This document shows, piece by piece, positions 11,011 to 25,000 of a stretch of 64,000 nucleotides of DNA (the first letter of the stretch is position 1; the number at the start of each line of letters is the position of its first letter). The notes beneath the pieces were generated by a model that saw nothing but the letters and a program-made list of their open reading frames with translations, was not told where the DNA came from and did no database searches. The position numbers were made by a program, and so were the translations under genes. The DNA comes from Calvatia gigantea (taxonomy: Eukaryota > Basidiomycota > Agaricomycetes > Agaricales > Lycoperdaceae), in contig JACAAK010000003.1 of NCBI GenBank assembly GCA_025093985.1, positions 3,224,001 to 3,288,000 on the forward strand. The letters run 5' to 3'.

Positions 11011-11462
11011 AGTAGTAGAGGTCTACGAGAATTCGCTGATCTTTCCTACGAAGATGTCTTATGCGAGGATAGAAGTGACTTTTAGCACTCAGGACGCGCC
11101 CAGCTGTGCAAGTGCAAACCGTTGGAATTGAATGCAAGTTGTAAATGATATCGGTCGGTGCACGTGCCCTTCACCTCTCAAATAGGGTCGACCAACCGAC
11201 CGCAAATTATCGGCTGAAAATGGCAGCTTGTGACGGCGGATAGTCTGATTTTCGAGGGCGGACATCTTCGATGTAATGTGCTCAGCAAGGTACGGTAAGT
11301 AATGCAGGTCGATTTTCAAAACCATTTCATCCTGTTTCCTCTGGTACGTCATGTGACTCATTATGCCTTCGGCCTTTCGCGTCAGTGGTGCTGAGGCTGC
11401 TTTCCTGAGTTATGATGATAGGCTTATGAGACTCCCTCATTGTCCTCTCCCGCTACACCGCT
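11011..11462. promoter_or_regulatory. divergent promoter region of CSN2 and FAB1
   Basis: 452 bases between the start codons of two divergent genes. A 90-codon ORF on the minus strand (11089-11361) has no recognisable domain and probably reflects chance. No strong TATA element is evident. Confidence 0.5.
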
Positions 11463-14400
11463 ATGAACACTTCCACTGAACAGATATCTATATCTACACC
11501 ATTCGATGGCTCATACTGCGGCCGGTCAACACGTTCTCGTAGTAGTACTAAGTTGGACGACATGACCAGCCTGACCTCATTCAACCCTTTTGCTGAGGAG
11601 GATGAGAATGATCAGACCTCGTATACTTTCACGTCCTTGCTCTCGCGGGTTAAGAATACGTTCTCAACTCCTCTGGTTTCTACTGCTACCGCAACATCTT
11701 CGTCGACCCGGGATCAGAATACAACTGTCAATCCTCCCCCAACTGAACAACGCCGTCCATCCTATACAACAACTCAGACTCTGAACTCGGCCTCATCCAC
11801 GAAATCGACGAACGTAGAAAAACCGTTCCTGTTTGCCACAGCGCCTGCTCAAGCCGCACCTCCTCTTGTGTCTTTGACGCCGGCTCAACCAGAGGTCCCA
11901 ACCTTCACCATTGAATACGATCATTCTCTCCCACGTCGGAACACATTGACTTCCCCTGTTTTTGAACCGGGAGAAGGAACACCATTTGGAACTTCTATCC
12001 CTGGGTTTCCTATACAAGATGATGCACGGAGTATCAGAACTGTCACAAGCTTACATCGTTCGGGCTCGGTGTCCAAAGTAATGCGGCGACTCCGCGGCGA
12101 AGGTATCTGGTTGTTGGTGCTATCGGATCTTATTTCTCATCCTGCTCTAGGTTTATCCAAGGATTATTGGATGGACGATGAAAATTGCAAGGAATGTTAT
12201 GACTGTAAAAGTGTTTTTACAACGTGGCGGCGAAAGCATCATTGTAGGATTTGTGGTACGTGGCATTTTCGTGCTTTAACGTCCGTATTTGACTTTGATT
12301 TGAAGGTCAAATATTCTGTTCTCGTTGTGCGTCTAACGTCATCAAGGGAACGCGGTTCGGACAGAACGGGATGATTCGTGTTTGCAATCTTTGTCTGGCG
12401 AAACTCTCCAAGGTAGATGAGGATGATGAAGATGATAGACGTTCTGTTATCTCGTCGGTAACATTTCCGGCCCACCAGTTTGGATCTGATACGATCTCGG
12501 GCTTGGGCCATCCGCATTCACCATTTGCAGCTTCGCAGCTCTTCGGTCGTGACGAAGCGTTCAACCTATATTCCATTGCTGAGACGCGGAGGGTGGTCTA
12601 TAGCTCAGATAACGGCAGCCCAGGGCATATAACGCCTTCGTTTCTTCAGAAGGATGATCTAACATGGGGTTCGATTCGAGATAACCCAGCCCCTTTTAGG
12701 AGAGCGTTGTCGGACGAGGAAGAGAGAGGTCCAAGTTCACAGGAGAATTTCCCGTCAGATGTGACCGTTTCCGTTGAACCTACGACTCCTTCGGCGAAAG
12801 AAAGCAGCACAGTACCTATCAATATCCCTGGGACGACGAGTTTCATCCAGTTCCCTGTAGGCTCGCCAGAACGCAATACTGAGAGCCCTCTACCGAACGG
12901 CCACCAACTTCAACCCTCCACCGATCCAGAAATGGCCACCCCATTCATTCGAAGTCGTGTCCAAAGCCGAATTGATACCCTTGTTTCGGCCACTGAACCG
13001 GGCTGGAGGACCCGCAGAGAAAGTACGGCGTAAGTGTGTTTGCTCTACTTTACATTCCGCGTGGTTAAGTATGGTCCAGTTACGCACAGGAACTCAATCT
13101 GATATCAATGATGCATCTTAAGATTATGCTGCGGCAAATGTTGTTAAAAGAGAATATTCCCAACATCAAGGAATGGGAGGAGACATTGTTGAAGTTGGCC
13201 CTACGCATTGCGCGGGAGCTAACTTTCACGTCCTTGCCTTATCGGCAAGGGGAGGATATGGATGTCCGGCGCTATGTCAAGATCAAAAAGATCCCTGGCG
13301 GGCGGCCTTGTGATTCTGAGTATCTAAATGGTGCAGTCATCTCTAAGAATGTCGCGCATAAACGGATGTCGAGGTCTCAAAACAATCCACGGGTCATGTT
13401 GATCACATTCCCACTGGAATTTTACAGGGTCGAGGGTCAGTATATGCAGTTTGGCCAAATTCTTCGTCAGGAAAAGGAGTACCTGGGAAACCTTGCTAGT
13501 AGGATAGCGGCACTCCGACCTCATGTTGTTCTGGTGGAGAAAACGGTTTCAAGACTAGCCCTCGATGCCCTCGCAGAACACAACATTGCAGTTGCCCGTA
13601 ACGTCAAACCCAGTGCCATTGCTACGGTAGCTCGGATGACACAGGGAGATGAGTTCTCCTCCATCGACAAGCTCGCTCTTGAGCCTCGTCTTGGTCATTG
13701 TGCGCGCTTCCGAATCCAGACCTATGACCATTTACTCATCCCCGGACGAAGGAAGACGTACATGCGCTTTGAGGGTTGTAATAGTGACCTTGGCTGTACA
13801 CTTGTTCTGCGGGGTGGGGACCTCGAGACACTGCGACGAGTCAAGAAGGTCACACGTTTCTTGACTTTCATCGTGCGTAACCTCAAACTTGAAACGCACC
13901 TTTGGAAGGATTCTGTTATTAGCCCTCCCTTCTTTTAATCCAGAAGCCATCCCCGTTAGCGTTTCAAAGAGCCTCGGCCGTCTTAACATTAACACAAAAC
14001 TTTTGTTCCTTCAACCACCTTCCCTCTCTACTCCCCGACTTCTGACTCCGTTATCCGGGGCACTCGACGTCTTTTCAAATCCGCTCATACAGAAAAACGA
14101 GGACTCGGAAGCTGATCTTCCAAACGAAGATGCCGAACAGCTTCGTCTTTCTCGTAGAATCGAGCAATCCCTTGAGCCCTACAGGACCACATTTACTTCT
14201 GTCTCAGCGACCTTGCGTTTCCTCCCACCATACCCCATCAGGAAGATGAAAGAGCTAGACGATGACCTACAGACGGCAAAGGGAGTCTGGGAAGATGACG
14301 TGGTTTTGAAGGAAGAAAAGGCTCAGACCAAGTCGAACGCCGAGCCGGCAGCAGCGATAGTCACTGAGTGTTCCCCCGGCCCCCCTGAAGACTCTGATCG

Positions 14401-17400
14401 CGCCGATATCAATGCTCAGATTAAAGCATTGAGCGTACCCATTCCTCCGTCCCCTGGCGCAGCGTCTCCATGGGCGATGGCTGAGGAGGGTTCCTACTTC
14501 GCTGGAGTGCCCTTGAGTTTCTCATCCATCAATGAAGTATCAAGCCCGTCCGCGCCGCAGCCGGTGATCGAGGAGCTTCCTGAGACAGCCAAGACAGCGG
14601 CTGACATTGCACTTGAAAGTAGGTTTCGTCTTCTGGAATGGAAGCATGAGGAGCATCGCCGAGTATGGGAGTGGTATCTGCGGAAGAACGCTGACGACTT
14701 CATTGTTGAGAAGTACCAACGAATCTTCCTTTTGGAGTACACAATCCCCACCTCTGAGATTGGCCAGCATCGGGCCTGCTTTGCACCGCAACTCACTTGC
14801 ACACAATTCTACGGCGAGAACGATATGACTTTGGGTCAACTTATTGAGAGGGTGGTTGTAGAGATACTCGGCCAGATGCTTGATCCAAAAGCTATTTGTG
14901 CTGGAAAGGGCTGCGATCAGCCACTTGCTCGCCATTGCAGGGTGTATGTTCACAATGAAACGCGTCTTTTTGTCGCTGTGGAACAGTGGGATGGCCAATT
15001 CATAAATCCTGTCTTTAGCCCTGCCCCTGATCTCATTACCACTTGGAGTGCCTGCCGCGTCTGTGGGTCTGCCACGCCATTCATACCAGTCTCCCCGGAA
15101 ATGCAGCGTTATTCATTCGCCAAGTTCCTTGAACTCCATTTCTACCCAGCCGATGTCAAACTTGTCCAAGGGGCAGGCTGTGAACATAATATATATCAAC
15201 ACCACATCCGCTACTTTGCGTCGAGAGGGATGATTGTCAGATTCCAAACCGATCCTGTGGTCATGCATGAAATCGTGTATCCACCTTTCCGCATACATGT
15301 TCGGCCCGAGACACAGCTAGAAATTAAGAACGCGGACTTCCAAAAGCTTCATAGGAAAAACTTTGCCTGGTACAGCAAGCTTATCGATGAACTGAAGTTC
15401 ATCAGCATCGAGGCTGCAACAGGTGATGAGGATGCTGACGCCCGATTGAATACGGAGGTCAATGTCTTCATTTCTCGTGCTGAAACAGAAAGAGAAGAGA
15501 TCAGTCGCCTAATTAATAGGACCTACCGAGAATCCGCCCCAACAGACACTTTGGCTCTCAACCGCGTCCATGCATTCCGACAAGATAAAATTGTGGCGTT
15601 GCAACAGGATCTTGACCGCTTGCCGAAACCCAAACAAATGACTGTGATCGATCGAGGGAACCAAAGGACGTCTGCGCTCAATACTGTAAGGACTATATGG
15701 CCGCAAAAGCCCAGCCTTGGCTTGCTCCAAGACCATAGTAGCTCATTGACATCCATCTTCGTTTCTGAGGCAAAAGAGAGTCGGCCCCTCAAGGAACGAC
15801 TCGACACCGATCCTTTCGCCTCATCTGCTTCTGATATCTCTGAGACAGAACCTGAGCCGCGACCAGAGCCAGAGCGTGCGCCAAGGCCTGAAGTACTTTA
15901 TTCGGAGCAAGAACAAAGGTCTGACACTACCTCAGAAGAAGCTGGATTTGGGGAACCTATTTCGACAAACGCCACATTAAGTGCCGCTGAGGGGTCAACT
16001 AGATCAGATGGAGATAGCGACTCTACGATCGGGGCACATCGCAATGGCACACCCACCGAGGATATGCTTCAAAACCAGTTGGTGAGGATTCTGAAATCAG
16101 CGTCGCCCTATTTTATCGGTTGCTCACAAACCTGACAGGAAGATTCATACATTGCAGGACCCGCTAGTCGGCACGTATCAAAAATACCCCGGAGACCGAC
16201 GAATCAGCCTAGCGTTGCCGAGCTTGTGAAAAAGTACCAGGATTTTATCCCTGCTCAGAGTATGTCCGATCTAGCTAGGAGTGCCTTACCTCCGAGGCCT
16301 GTGGTGTCAGAAAGTGAACAGGAGTACCCAATGACGGTACAACGCCGGCCCATTCGACGAGGTAGACCTCCTGGAACGGCGAGAAAATTGTCGACTTCTG
16401 ACTTTGAATCGAGCTATGCTGTGAATGTCGCACCTCGATATTTGATGCGTAGTAGAAGATCTGGCCACGCCGGGAGTCGCATCCCCGGTCCATCAGGCCA
16501 ACTATCAGACTCTTACGAATCTTCCAGGAAAACTTCTCCTGAGAAGCGGCCCTCGCATCTTAGAAGCAAGGAACTACGCTTCAGCCGGCCATCCTCTCCT
16601 CCGAATTCAACTGGAAAACTGAACATAATCTCGGTCAAGCAGCCCAAAGTAAGGGTTGCCAGTCGCGCAAAAGAGAAATCTGTGGGAAAGTCTAGCTTTC
16701 ATCGTCCTTCTGGTTCCAATACCAAGGTAATGGCGATGGCGAAATCCTTTGAACGGCTCAGCCGAGAGGCTGAACGTACCAAGGGTCGATATAATATCCT
16801 CCGTGGAAAGCGTGCTCGTCCAGTTGCTTCCGCTCGCGCCACAGTTGAGGTTCTTGACAGTGTCAAGGATGCCCTCCGGGATGATCCCGACTCTTCAGAC
16901 TCGTCTAGTGAAGCTGACGATGAAGGTGATGGCATCGAGGAAGAGCGCCCATTGGTTACTCAAACTCCTTCTACCGAAACTCCGCCATTCATCACCCTCT
17001 CAGAACAGGCTACAAACCCGGAAACGTGTGTGTCCTCTAGTGAGGTTCTAGTGACCGCACCGCCTCTTTCTACGTTTCGAGATTATCCCAGCGCCGGAGT
17101 ATCGCGCCCCGCACTTACCCCCGCCACAGCTCCCCCTGAACCTACATCATTGCCACCTTCACCACCCCTCCTACCCGCTAGGTCGGACGTAACGACACCC
17201 CATGTACCCGATCTTGACGTGCCCTCGTCTACCGGACCCCAATCAATATTCAAGGCCTTATCGGAATTTTGGCAACCTTCTCGTCTCTCAATGGAACTCG
17301 GCGACTCCATGAGCGATCCAGAACACATCTTCAGGGATTCCTCAATGATAGTAAGGACCGATGAACCCACATCAATCGTTGCTTTGGCCCTCAAGTGAGT

Positions 17401-18972
17401 TGAACGTGCCTCCCCTCAATTCAGAGCTGAATTATGTAGCTCTTCGCAATATCGCGAAATGTTGGCAAGGTCCCGGACAGAAAAGAAGACGGCACGTGAA
17501 CCCACATTAACTGAAGGGGAAATGTTTATGCCAGACGACAAATCTATTGCTGAATCAACATCAACTTGGGGAGTAGTGAATGTTGACTCATCCGATGTTG
17601 TAGACCCTACTGAGGATTTAAGGTTACCCTCCTCGAAACTCCCTTGGGCAATTAGTAAGCGTGATGATCGTCATCTATAGTTTTTTCTGATGTAGCGACA
17701 GGCTTTGAAAGTGGTGGATTGACCATCAGTTGCACAATTCTATATCCTGAGCAATTCGATGCACTCCGACGGACTTACGATTGTGAGAAAAGCATGGTTG
17801 AGTCACTTTCGCGATGCGTAAAATGGAATGCCAGTGGCGGGAAATCCGGTTCAGCCTTCCTAAAAACACGAGGTTTGAGCTTTGTTCTCTTGTAACGGTC
17901 CTGAGCTGATGACAGGGTCGTAGACGACCGTTTCATTGCGAAAGAGCTCTCGAAATTCGAGGTTCAGACAATGGAAAGTTTCGCTCCTGCTTATTTTGAC
18001 TACATGTCATCTGCGGTATCAGCTAATGTATGAAGTTATCTACTGGAACCAGCCGGAGCTCACTTCTTTCCACTATAGCGTCCCACACTCCTGGCCAAGG
18101 TTTTTGGGTGTTACAAGCTGACTTTTCGGAAAACAGAGAAGGAAAAGGACCCGGAAAATTTAAATCAACCCAAATGAACCTCCTAGTCATGGAAAACCTC
18201 TTCTATGATCGTCGGTTCGCTAGGGTCTGTTGCCTTTTGGATACAGATAATTCAATAAATCCATTGACATGACTGAAAGATATACGACCTAAAAGGCTCC
18301 ACCCGGAATCGCCATGTTCAGTCAACTGGAAGAGAGAATGAAGTCCTTTTGGATGAGAATTTGGTACAAAGCAAGTGGCAGTGCACTCCATCCTCCGTTT
18401 GAAGTCTTATTATTGGTTGGGAACGTAGCGGCGCATCTCAATCCATTTTATTTGCGCGAACACTCAAAGCGCATCTTGCGCGGAGCTCTCTACAATGATA
18501 GTAAATTTCTGGCGGATATTAACGTCATGGATTACTCACTGGTATGTGGGGTGAGTGAATAATTCACTTCGTAATTCTCCCGCTTTTTGGTCTGAAAACC
18601 CATGATCAGGTGGATAGCAAGAATAACGAATTAGTGGTTGGGATCGTTGGTCTGCTCTCGATATTTCATTCTGCTTTTCCCCACTCATGAGCTGTCCAGA
18701 TTATATTCGAACCTACACTTGGGACAAAAAGCTAGAAAGTTGGGTTAAGGAATGGGGCGTTGGGAAAGAACCAACGATTGTAACCCCTAAGCAATACCGA
18801 CAACGATTCATTAGCGCCATGGAGCGTTATTTCCCGATGGTGAAGCCGTGTCTTTTGCGTTGAGCCAACATGTGACTTAGTATCATCACAGATACCTGAT
18901 CGATGGATGAAACAACGCGATACTCCCGAAGAGGACCTCAACGTCCTGTCAGAGCTTTGGCCAGATTGGTAG
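11463..18972 (+). CDS. FAB1: 1-phosphatidylinositol-3-phosphate 5-kinase FAB1 (PIKfyve)
   Basis: Makes PtdIns(3,5)P2 on endosomes and the vacuole. Order of parts: disordered Ser/Thr-rich N-terminus; FYVE finger ([24 protein letters not shown], then after an intron QIFCSRCAS); a TCP-1-like chaperonin domain around 13.1-13.9 kb ([24 protein letters not shown]); the CCR cysteine region around 14.8-15.3 kb; a long disordered linker; and the PIP kinase domain from about 17.7 kb ([51 protein letters not shown]) ending [13 protein letters not shown] with TAG at 18970-18972. Usual size for the family (over 2,200 residues). One intron is GC-AG (18371-18427). Two frame breaks are seen: near 13911-13922 (one base too many) and at 18148-18156 (one base too few, in the kinase domain). 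If real, no full kinase would be made; assembly error is more likely. Convergent with TAF2. Confidence 0.95.
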
Positions 18973-19084
18973 ATACCAGCTTGCTCCCATAACCGGCTTA
19001 GCAAGAATGGAAAAATATCATTATTCTCGGCGTTTACATGTATGATACTGCGTAATGAACTGGGTTTACTACTGAGCCAGAGAA

Positions 19085-22000
19085 TCAACTCATCTTGGCC
19101 TTCTTGGTAGGTTGAGGGGTGCCGCCCTTGTCACTATCCTTGCGTTTCTTTGTCGCACCGGACTTGAAGTTGTTCAGGAGTTCTTGGGTGCGTGACTGAA
19201 CCTTGAGTGCAATTTCCCCAACTTCTGATTCTCGCCCATTAAATTTGATTGCATTTTGAACCATAAGATCGAGGTCAGCTTCGAAAGCCTCAACCGTGTC
19301 GTATTTGTCACTATCCAGCTTCTGACGGACGGTGCGTAGATCCCGTGCATCCTTTCGAGGGATAATGTCAAAATAGGTTGGAATGCCCAGTAGCACGGGG
19401 TCAACAGGTTCACGGAAGACCCAAGATCTAGAAAGTCAATGATCAGTAGCAAGTCCAAGACGACTAAGCTTGACCCCACATAGGTTCCTTGACAAGGATA
19501 GACAATAGTCCCTGAAGTCCACGCTTCTCGCTCCAGGATAACTTCCGTTCCATGGCCTTCGGCCACTCCCTTTTGAAGACCTTCTCAACAACGTCGGCGC
19601 ACGTAACTGGGAATGTTGCAGGAGGGATTGAATTTTCTGCAATTGCTGAACACAAGCCCAACATCGTCCTTGAAGGATTCCATCGTCATGTATTCACTAT
19701 TCGCGAGTTTTTGCGAAATGGTGGCAAAGTCCATTGGGTGAGCGATCTCGGCAAAATACCTAATCTCAAGTTCAACAGACATGAGGAATATGGACACACT
19801 TCGTACGTACGTGGGGCAACCATCCCTCACAGGATCCACGGGACGATTAAAAATAACAGCCTCGGGAACCTTTTGCAGCGTTCTGAGCAACTCCTTGCAT
19901 TTCTTCTCGTTAATCGGGGTGGCTTGAACGACTGAGGGTTTCTTCACTTTACTCGGGCCAACAGGAGCATTTGGTTGCTGGGAAGCAACCTCCTTTTCCT
20001 TTCCTTTGTTGGAAGGTCTAGAAGAAACTTCTGCCGCTGAGGTTGACAACCGCGGCTCAATTAGCTTGTCCTTCTTTTCCTTCTTGGAGGGTTGAGCTTT
20101 GGGTATCATAATTGATGTTGAGGCATTGAGTTTTTCAAGAGGTCCAGATTTGGGTGTTGGGGGTGAGGGTCGTTCCTTTTTGGCGGGCGTCGCAAGTGCC
20201 AAGATATCGTCGTCGTCGTCATCAAGCGTCTCGCTCTTTTTCCGTTTGCTGGGGTTGGCGTGAGATGTCATCTTTTCCCGGTCCGAGTTCATGCGTATTC
20301 GTTCTTCATCCTTCTGGCGTTCAATAGCAAGGACTTCCTGCAGAATGTCGTGCGAGCCGTCGTCAACATAAGGTGGCGGGGGTAGTTCCACCTCTGGTGC
20401 AGCGACTGGTGGTGATGCTTTCTGCTTCTTCAATTTAGGTTGTAACTCTGGCTTTGTCTGATGCCGCGCTGAGGTCTCGGAGTATGGTGGCTTGAGCTGA
20501 GATCCAACTTTTAATTTAATAGTCGGCCTTGTAGACGAGGTCGACGGCGCTGGATGAGGTACCTCCGGAGGAGCAGGAGGGGGAAGCTTGATCGAGGGTT
20601 GGGAAATAGATAGAGTAGGTGGCATATCAGTTTTCGGCCATTTCCCGCGGGATACTTGGGTAGTGTGGTTCTTATCTGCGGCTTCGAGCGTCTTGTTGAT
20701 GATTGCCCATTCTGGAGGGGGTGGAATTTAATCGGCTGGCTTCACCAGATAGATATATATGACCTACGTTTTTCGAAGAAAATCTCTAAAGCAATAGCCT
20801 CGTTGTGGACGTAACTTCCGGCTGCATTATACAATTTTGCGTTCGAAATTACCAAACGGAAATCCGCCTGGAAAGCAAACCGATCCTTGTACTTTCCTGC
20901 CTCCAATTTTGCACCCATAGTACTTAGGTCCATTGGCTCCTTGATGATGTCGAGATATCTAGTAGAAGGAGTGGAATAAGCAGGTCTCCTAAAATATGAA
21001 GTATTGATCGTACCGAGGAGCATTATCTCGAACCGGGTCCACAGGGTGGTTAAAGAGGGTAGCGTGTTTATTTATTTGAAGCTTCTTCAAAGCATTCCGG
21101 CATGCCCTCAGGTCGTTAATGCTCATACCAGCAGACTGGGCCTTGGGAACCTGAGTTGGTTTGACAACTGATTTATGATTTGGTTTGCCATTTTGCGGTT
21201 TGGTGACCGCCTTTGCCTTTGGCTTAGCAGCTGGAACGGTTTTTGGAGGTGGAGCTGGGGGGGCCGGCTGCGCAAATACTACCGCTTTCTTGATCGCTGG
21301 TGATGGAGCAGATGGTTCGGTCGGAGGTGGGCGGGTACCATGATTAAGTTTAGGTTTGGCCGCTGAGGCGTTGAGCTGGATGCTAGGATGTCGCGATGGG
21401 GGACCGCCAGATTTAGTTGCCCTCGCTGGTTTGACCGGAGCTTTCACAAGTGGAGTTTGAGGGCCAACGTCTGTGACGGGCGCACTGGGAATGTGAATCT
21501 TGACGGAAGGCGGCATTTCCTCCACTGGGCGTATCAGGAGGTCAGCAAGCTTGAGAAGACACCATCGAACGTCATGATCAACATCCGGTGCACTGCGCGG
21601 AAGGTGAGTAACACTAGGATGTAATGTGGTAGAATGCATACAGGGCGATTGGCATGAGGAACTCGCGCAGAACTTCATTTTTACCAACTTCTCTGTCCTT
21701 GCGCAGGACTTTGATCATCAGGTCAAGTTCGCTCTTCTTCGATTCCTTGGCCTTTTCTGGCACATTCCCATCCTCTTCTATCAGAAGCGACTCGGTATCC
21801 TTGAGGTTAGTCTTCATCTCCCCCATTTGAACAAGAAGTGCTAGACTATGGCAAGCATTACGTGCGACGTGGCGACGCACAACCCGCGAGGGGTCATTTG
21901 CAATCACAGACAAGATATAGCGCATAATCAAGGGGGTGTACCATTTGGTCAAGAATAAACCGTCAAAGGCTGCCAACCGTACTTGAGTGTAATGCCCTTC

Positions 22001-25000
22001 TCTGTAAAGCTGTCAGGGCACATATCCGCTAAGTAGGGCTCCCGTTCTCACCTGGTCAATGGGAAGAATACTTTCGGGTGGGGGGACGTAAGGTTGGCAA
22101 CTCCCATGATCATGTAGCACTAACTGCATCAGCAACGAGAATGTATAATCGACGCATGGTAAGATACACACCTCTAATGCAGCAATAGTCACAATGTTGT
22201 AGGGAGAAGGAATGAGACGATCCATGCGACGGTATCTGTCAACCTCAGCAATAGTTTGTTTGATGAGCTCTTTGTCCTCTGCCGTTTGTTCGGAACGAAT
22301 TTCTGAAGGTAATAGCTCTCCTCTCTCCGGAGGAGCGATGGAAACAGCAGCATAAGCGGCGGCAGATATAATGGTACAAATATAGAACCCATCGGAGTAC
22401 TTGTGGACGGTCAAAACCTTTTGTATAATCAGTCAGCTGAGACTCACAGGGTTTGACGTATTATCATTGTATCGGAGTTGGTCGATGAGGAATTGCCTGA
22501 CAACTGAAGGCGACTTTCCATTCTCAAATCTCACTCGTGAGATGGCTGTAATAAGGCTCTGAAGTCATGGCCGGTAAGGGATGGCGCATTTTTCAACGAC
22601 CTAAGGACGTACCTTTCGAACGAAATATTCAGCAAGATCAGAAAAATTATTGGGTTTGGGAACGTAGTTGTGAGTAAATAGATCTTGATTTGGGTCTTCT
22701 GGATCATAACAATACCGCAAAAACAACTTGAAGAGATGGAAGAGCCCAAGGAAATCTAATTTCCGTATTGCGCACTAATTATGGTCAGAGACTAGTGCGG
22801 TGGGCCACTTTCAGGACGCTTACCGTCACAAGAGCGAGAGCAGCCTCACAGCGGATGCGGTAGTAATAGTTAGAAACAAGCACTGCTTTGGTCAATGTAC
22901 TTGACACGATCGCGGTTGGTTTTTCAGCAAGGGCATGCAAGGCCTATAGTTCGATCCGTGAAATTCATAAACACGCCAGGTCATACAAACGCACCTCTAG
23001 TTGGGCGACAACGTCTCTGTCCCTCTGTAACTGGGAAACCCACATAAAATCCGGCTGATCGAACTTGATATTGGCAATCCACTCGAAGTCGGCATCCATA
23101 CGGATCCATTCATACGTGGCTCCGCTCATCACAGCCTCATCTTCTTCTGTCCAGTCCGCGACTTTCCAGTTCTCTCGTTCTTGCTCCTTCTCCCAAATCT
23201 CCAAACCGAACCCCATATCAATCATTCCCATGGCTTCAGCCGCTTCGGCATCACCCTCAGCTGCTGCTTGGGCCGCTGCTTGCCGGGCCAGGTAACGTTT
23301 AGTGTTTCTCCGAATGCGCTTGTATTTGGTATTAAAGGGAACTTCATAACGTTTGAAGGGCGTTCGGATATCTAGAACGTGTTCATACGGCGTTCCGTCA
23401 GCTTCATGGATGCGTATCGTCATTTGGCCCTAAAGTGGGGAAGTGAGATTGATGATGCGACAGTGAACCCGAACATGACACTTACTTCAAAGAAGGGAAC
23501 GGGCTTCATGAGAGCCTTGGATATCTCGCTATTCTCCATAGCTTTGAACGCGGGCGCTTCCTGGCGCATAGTAATTTCAACAGCCATCTTTTTTCGATTA
23601 AAAGATGCCGAGAAACCAAAGGAAGGGCATCCGCTCCCGTATATCCACTGTTCTGCAAAACTTCTGGGATCCACGCCACTAACTTTTCGACACATCCGCA
23701 GAAAGGCATGCGTAGACAAAGCATTGTTCTGAAGCTCACCACTAATCGCTGAGAGGAACAACTTGGGGAGAACACGACTTAGGCCAAGCGATGTCCCTGA
23801 TTTGCCCAAGCGGCGATCAAGGATATGAAGGACCAAAGGCGCTTTCAGATTAACGAAGGGGAGTGTGGCAGCATCGGGAGGATCCAAGACCTGAGGCTGA
23901 CAAATGGGAGGCATGCTACCAACATCCCATTCCAATACGCGTTGCATGTCCTTCTTTAGCTTGAAACGGTAGTCATTGTTGCCGAACAGCTTGCGCGTGA
24001 AGAGACCCGTGATATAAAGCGCCAGTCCATTAACTAACCATGAATCTGACCACGTCTTCGGTATGATGTTGATGCCGATCCATTGACAAGCAAGAGCGTG
24101 GCTGAGGGTTTGTCGCGTTTCCACAGCTTGTTCAATTGCATTCTCTCCGTAGAGCACATCGGTGCTGACTATCGAGAGTGAAGCGCTATCAAAGCGCTGA
24201 GTAGGCAATTGATCAACAAAGACGAGCTTGTGGGAGTTGAAAGGGTAGGAGCCAAATTCGGAGACATAAAAGTTCATTGCAGAGCGCAAAAAGGATGTTG
24301 ACGTCCTAAGGAACGATTCTTGCCCTGGTAGGCAGAATGCGTACATGAGCGGTTGTGAGGTACCAGGTGCCTCATCTGTCCCGCTGTCGGGAGGGATCGT
24401 GTAAAGGTGGAAGGGTCCAGCGGCGAATGCAATGTGGTGGATAGACGTAGGAACGGCTTGCGAAAACAGGAATATGGTTTTGTTGGAGTTATATGGGTGG
24501 GCGACCTTGCGCATCCTAATGAACGACTTTCTTGGAGTATTCTAGAAAAGAACGTACCTGTTCTACCAATTCACCACTACATAGTACAATCGTTGGGCTT
24601 AGTTCATTGAGGTCGACTTCGTCGTGATCGTCAATCTCCTCTAAATATCGGGGAACAACAAACTCGAATTCCCATGTGCACTTTTCCCATAAGTTGTCAA
24701 GACAAGGTACCCAACACCGCGCTGCATCGGGAGACGAAGGTGTGGAATACACATGAGGAACTCTCTGCAATGGACAGCTCAAAATGCAACTTTTTCAAGA
24801 AAGCAGTCGGGGACTTACATAAGGGTAGTTATCATTGGGCAGCACGAATTCGACACCATCCACAGGGTTCCGCAAACTATAGGCAATGTTGACAATGATG
24901 GGGGAATATTCGGGCATCGCCTGGCCTTGAAGCACCCCAGGAGTGGATGGCTCAGGCGTAGCACCTGATACCAATAAGATGCGACCCAAAGGAAAGGGGG

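Noticed and set aside
11089..11361. 90-codon minus-strand ORF between CSN2 and FAB1
   Set aside because: No recognised domain and sits in the shared promoter region.
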